Assembly (NCBI RefSeq): GCF_018919175.1
Contig: NZ_JAHLQL010000004.1
Span: 1-64,000, forward strand
Direction: 5' to 3'
DNA: 64,000 nucleotides
Source of the DNA: Clostridium simiarum
Lineage (GTDB): Bacteria; Bacillota; Clostridia; Clostridiales; Clostridiaceae
A program made the position numbers and the translations under genes. The notes beneath the pieces were generated by a model. It saw only the letters and a program-made list of their open reading frames with translations, made no database searches and was not told where the DNA came from. Shown here piece by piece: positions 63,067 to 64,000 of the stretch. The first letter of the stretch is position 1. The number at the start of each line of letters is the position of its first letter.

Positions 63067-64000
63067 TTATAAAAATAAGATCATTGATAAAATGAACATG
63101 AATATAATTCCACCAACCATTGGTACTGATGTTCTTTTTACAACATCTAGAGCACTTTTCTTTACAGAACCAGCTACAATTACAGTAACCGCCGCTACTG
63201 GGGACACTGCTCTCATTAAGTTTCCTGCAAGACCCATTGGTACTGAAATTGCGATAGGGCTAATTCCAGCAGCCTCTGCTAGTGGAACCATTAATGGAAT
63301 CATTGCAAAGAATAAAGCAGTTCCGCTACCTGAAAGTAATACTATTAGCATAGATAATGCTACTAAGATTAGCGGTAGAACTATTCCCATGCCTGTACCT
63401 TGTGTAGAAAGCATAGTCTTTTGTAAAGCACTAATAAGTCCAATTGAGTTTAATCCTGCTACAAATACGCTTGCTGCTACTAATAATGCCACAATAGAAA
63501 CTCCATTTGACATTCCTTTAAAGAAGGCTTCTGTTTCTTCCAAAACCTTTTTATCTCCCTTGTGTCTAACTAATTCACAAATAATTGCAATTATAAAACT
63601 TAAGATTGATGCTACTTCTACTGATAATGATGCTGGTGAACCTGTAAAATATACCATAATCAATAATAAGATTGGTAATAGTGGTAATAATGCATAAACT
63701 GTTTTAAATAGTGCTGAGCCTTTAATTTCATCAATGGATTTTATTTCAACTTCTTCTTTATCCACGTTAGTTCCTTGTTTTTTATCCATGAATTTTTGCC
63801 AGAAATAATGTAAAGCTGCCATAAATCCTAAAGTAGGAATTGAAACCATAGCATGGTATTTCAAAACATAATCTGTTACTGTTAATCCAGCGTATGCTGG
63901 GAACTTTGCTAGTTCTTGAGCAATTGCAACATTATCACTTCCAAGTGGTGTTGGCATTACTGTTGCAGTGGTAGCAATAACTGCCGCTGCTGTTAATGTA
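63067..64000 (-). CDS. DcuC-family C4-dicarboxylate transporter (5' end outside window)
   Basis: About 311 C-terminal residues; the frame is still open at position 64000. Membrane helices with the segments TPLGSDNVAIAQE, ASVFVAGLNSIGLISALQKTML and GSGTALFFAMIPLMVPLAEAAGISPIAISVPMGLAGNLMRAVSPVAAV, which match the DcuC family (anaerobic uptake or exchange of fumarate, succinate and related acids). A hydrophilic loop at ~60-85 of the visible part is Lys/Glu-rich. The substrate is a family-level inference. Confidence 0.85.
   Translation of the reverse strand, partial: TLTAAAVIATTATVMPTPLGSDNVAIAQELAKFPAYAGLTVTDYVLKYHAMVSIPTLGFMAALHYFWQKFMDKKQGTNVDKEEVEIKSIDEIKGSALFKTVYALLPLLPILLLIMVYFTGSPASLSVEVASILSFIIAIICELVRHKGDKKVLEETEAFFKGMSNGVSIVALLVAASVFVAGLNSIGLISALQKTMLSTQGTGMGIVLPLILVALSMLIVLLSGSGTALFFAMIPLMVPLAEAAGISPIAISVPMGLAGNLMRAVSPVAAVTVIVAGSVKKSALDVVKRTSVPMVGGIIFMFILSMILFL

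Overview
The window is AT-rich, Gram-positive, anaerobe-type DNA, almost certainly from a Clostridium or close relative. The evidence is near-consensus sigma-A promoters, strong AGGAGG ribosome sites with ATG/GTG/TTG starts, an [FeFe]-hydrogenase-type protein, Spo0A/AbrB circuitry, a LevR/sigma-54 mannose-family PTS, several methyl-accepting chemotaxis proteins and the order yabB-rsmI-abrB. The species cannot be fixed from the sequence alone.

Layout. 1-0.5 kb: end of an rRNA operon (23S 3' end, 5S, tRNA-Phe). 0.5-4.2 kb: YkgJ-like Cys-rich protein, Bcp peroxiredoxin, cytoplasmic parvulin, membrane-anchored polysaccharide deacetylase. 4.5-11 kb: a surface-glycan operon behind a consensus promoter (Wzy/WaaL-type membrane protein, two GT4 glycosyltransferases, three LicD paralogues). 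11.3-19.7 kb: a HAD phosphatase, then two divergent operons sharing a Fur-box-bearing intergenic region: nitrogenase-like genes (NifH-, NifD- and NifK-like) to the left and a FecBCDE-type iron-chelate or tetrapyrrole ABC importer to the right. 19.8-25 kb: GNAT protein, an NmrA-like/DsbA-like pair behind repeated operators, and an ABC exporter with a TrmB-type regulator that looks imported. 25-33.3 kb: NhaC antiporter, metallo-beta-lactamase-fold protein, [FeFe]-hydrogenase-like protein, cell-wall amidase, an IS1182 remnant, a secreted bacteriocin-like protein with a small membrane partner, tRNA-Pro. 33.4-39.3 kb: LevR activator and a mannose-family PTS with a clear -24/-12 promoter. 39.5-48.3 kb: FemX-like ligase, NlpC/P60 hydrolase, yabB-rsmI facing abrB, transaldolase-like aldolase, DUF1836, YvrJ, and a HesB-like selenoprotein whose frame contains an in-frame UGA. 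48.8-64 kb: three MCP genes (the last broken by an amber codon), AT-rich tandem repeats, a degenerate IS1595-type transposase and a remnant, a VanX-like dipeptidase, a nuclease-helicase fusion, and the C-terminal part of a DcuC-family transporter running off the window.

The two most interesting systems are these. (i) A Fur-controlled nitrogenase-superfamily reductase is paired with an iron-chelate/tetrapyrrole importer; it may be an iron-starvation reductase acting on the imported ligand (inference). (ii) A HesB/IscA-like selenoprotein has a SECIS-type hairpin after its UGA codon, and its consensus promoter is overlaid downstream by a CsoR/CstR-type operator, which suggests copper- or persulfide-responsive control.
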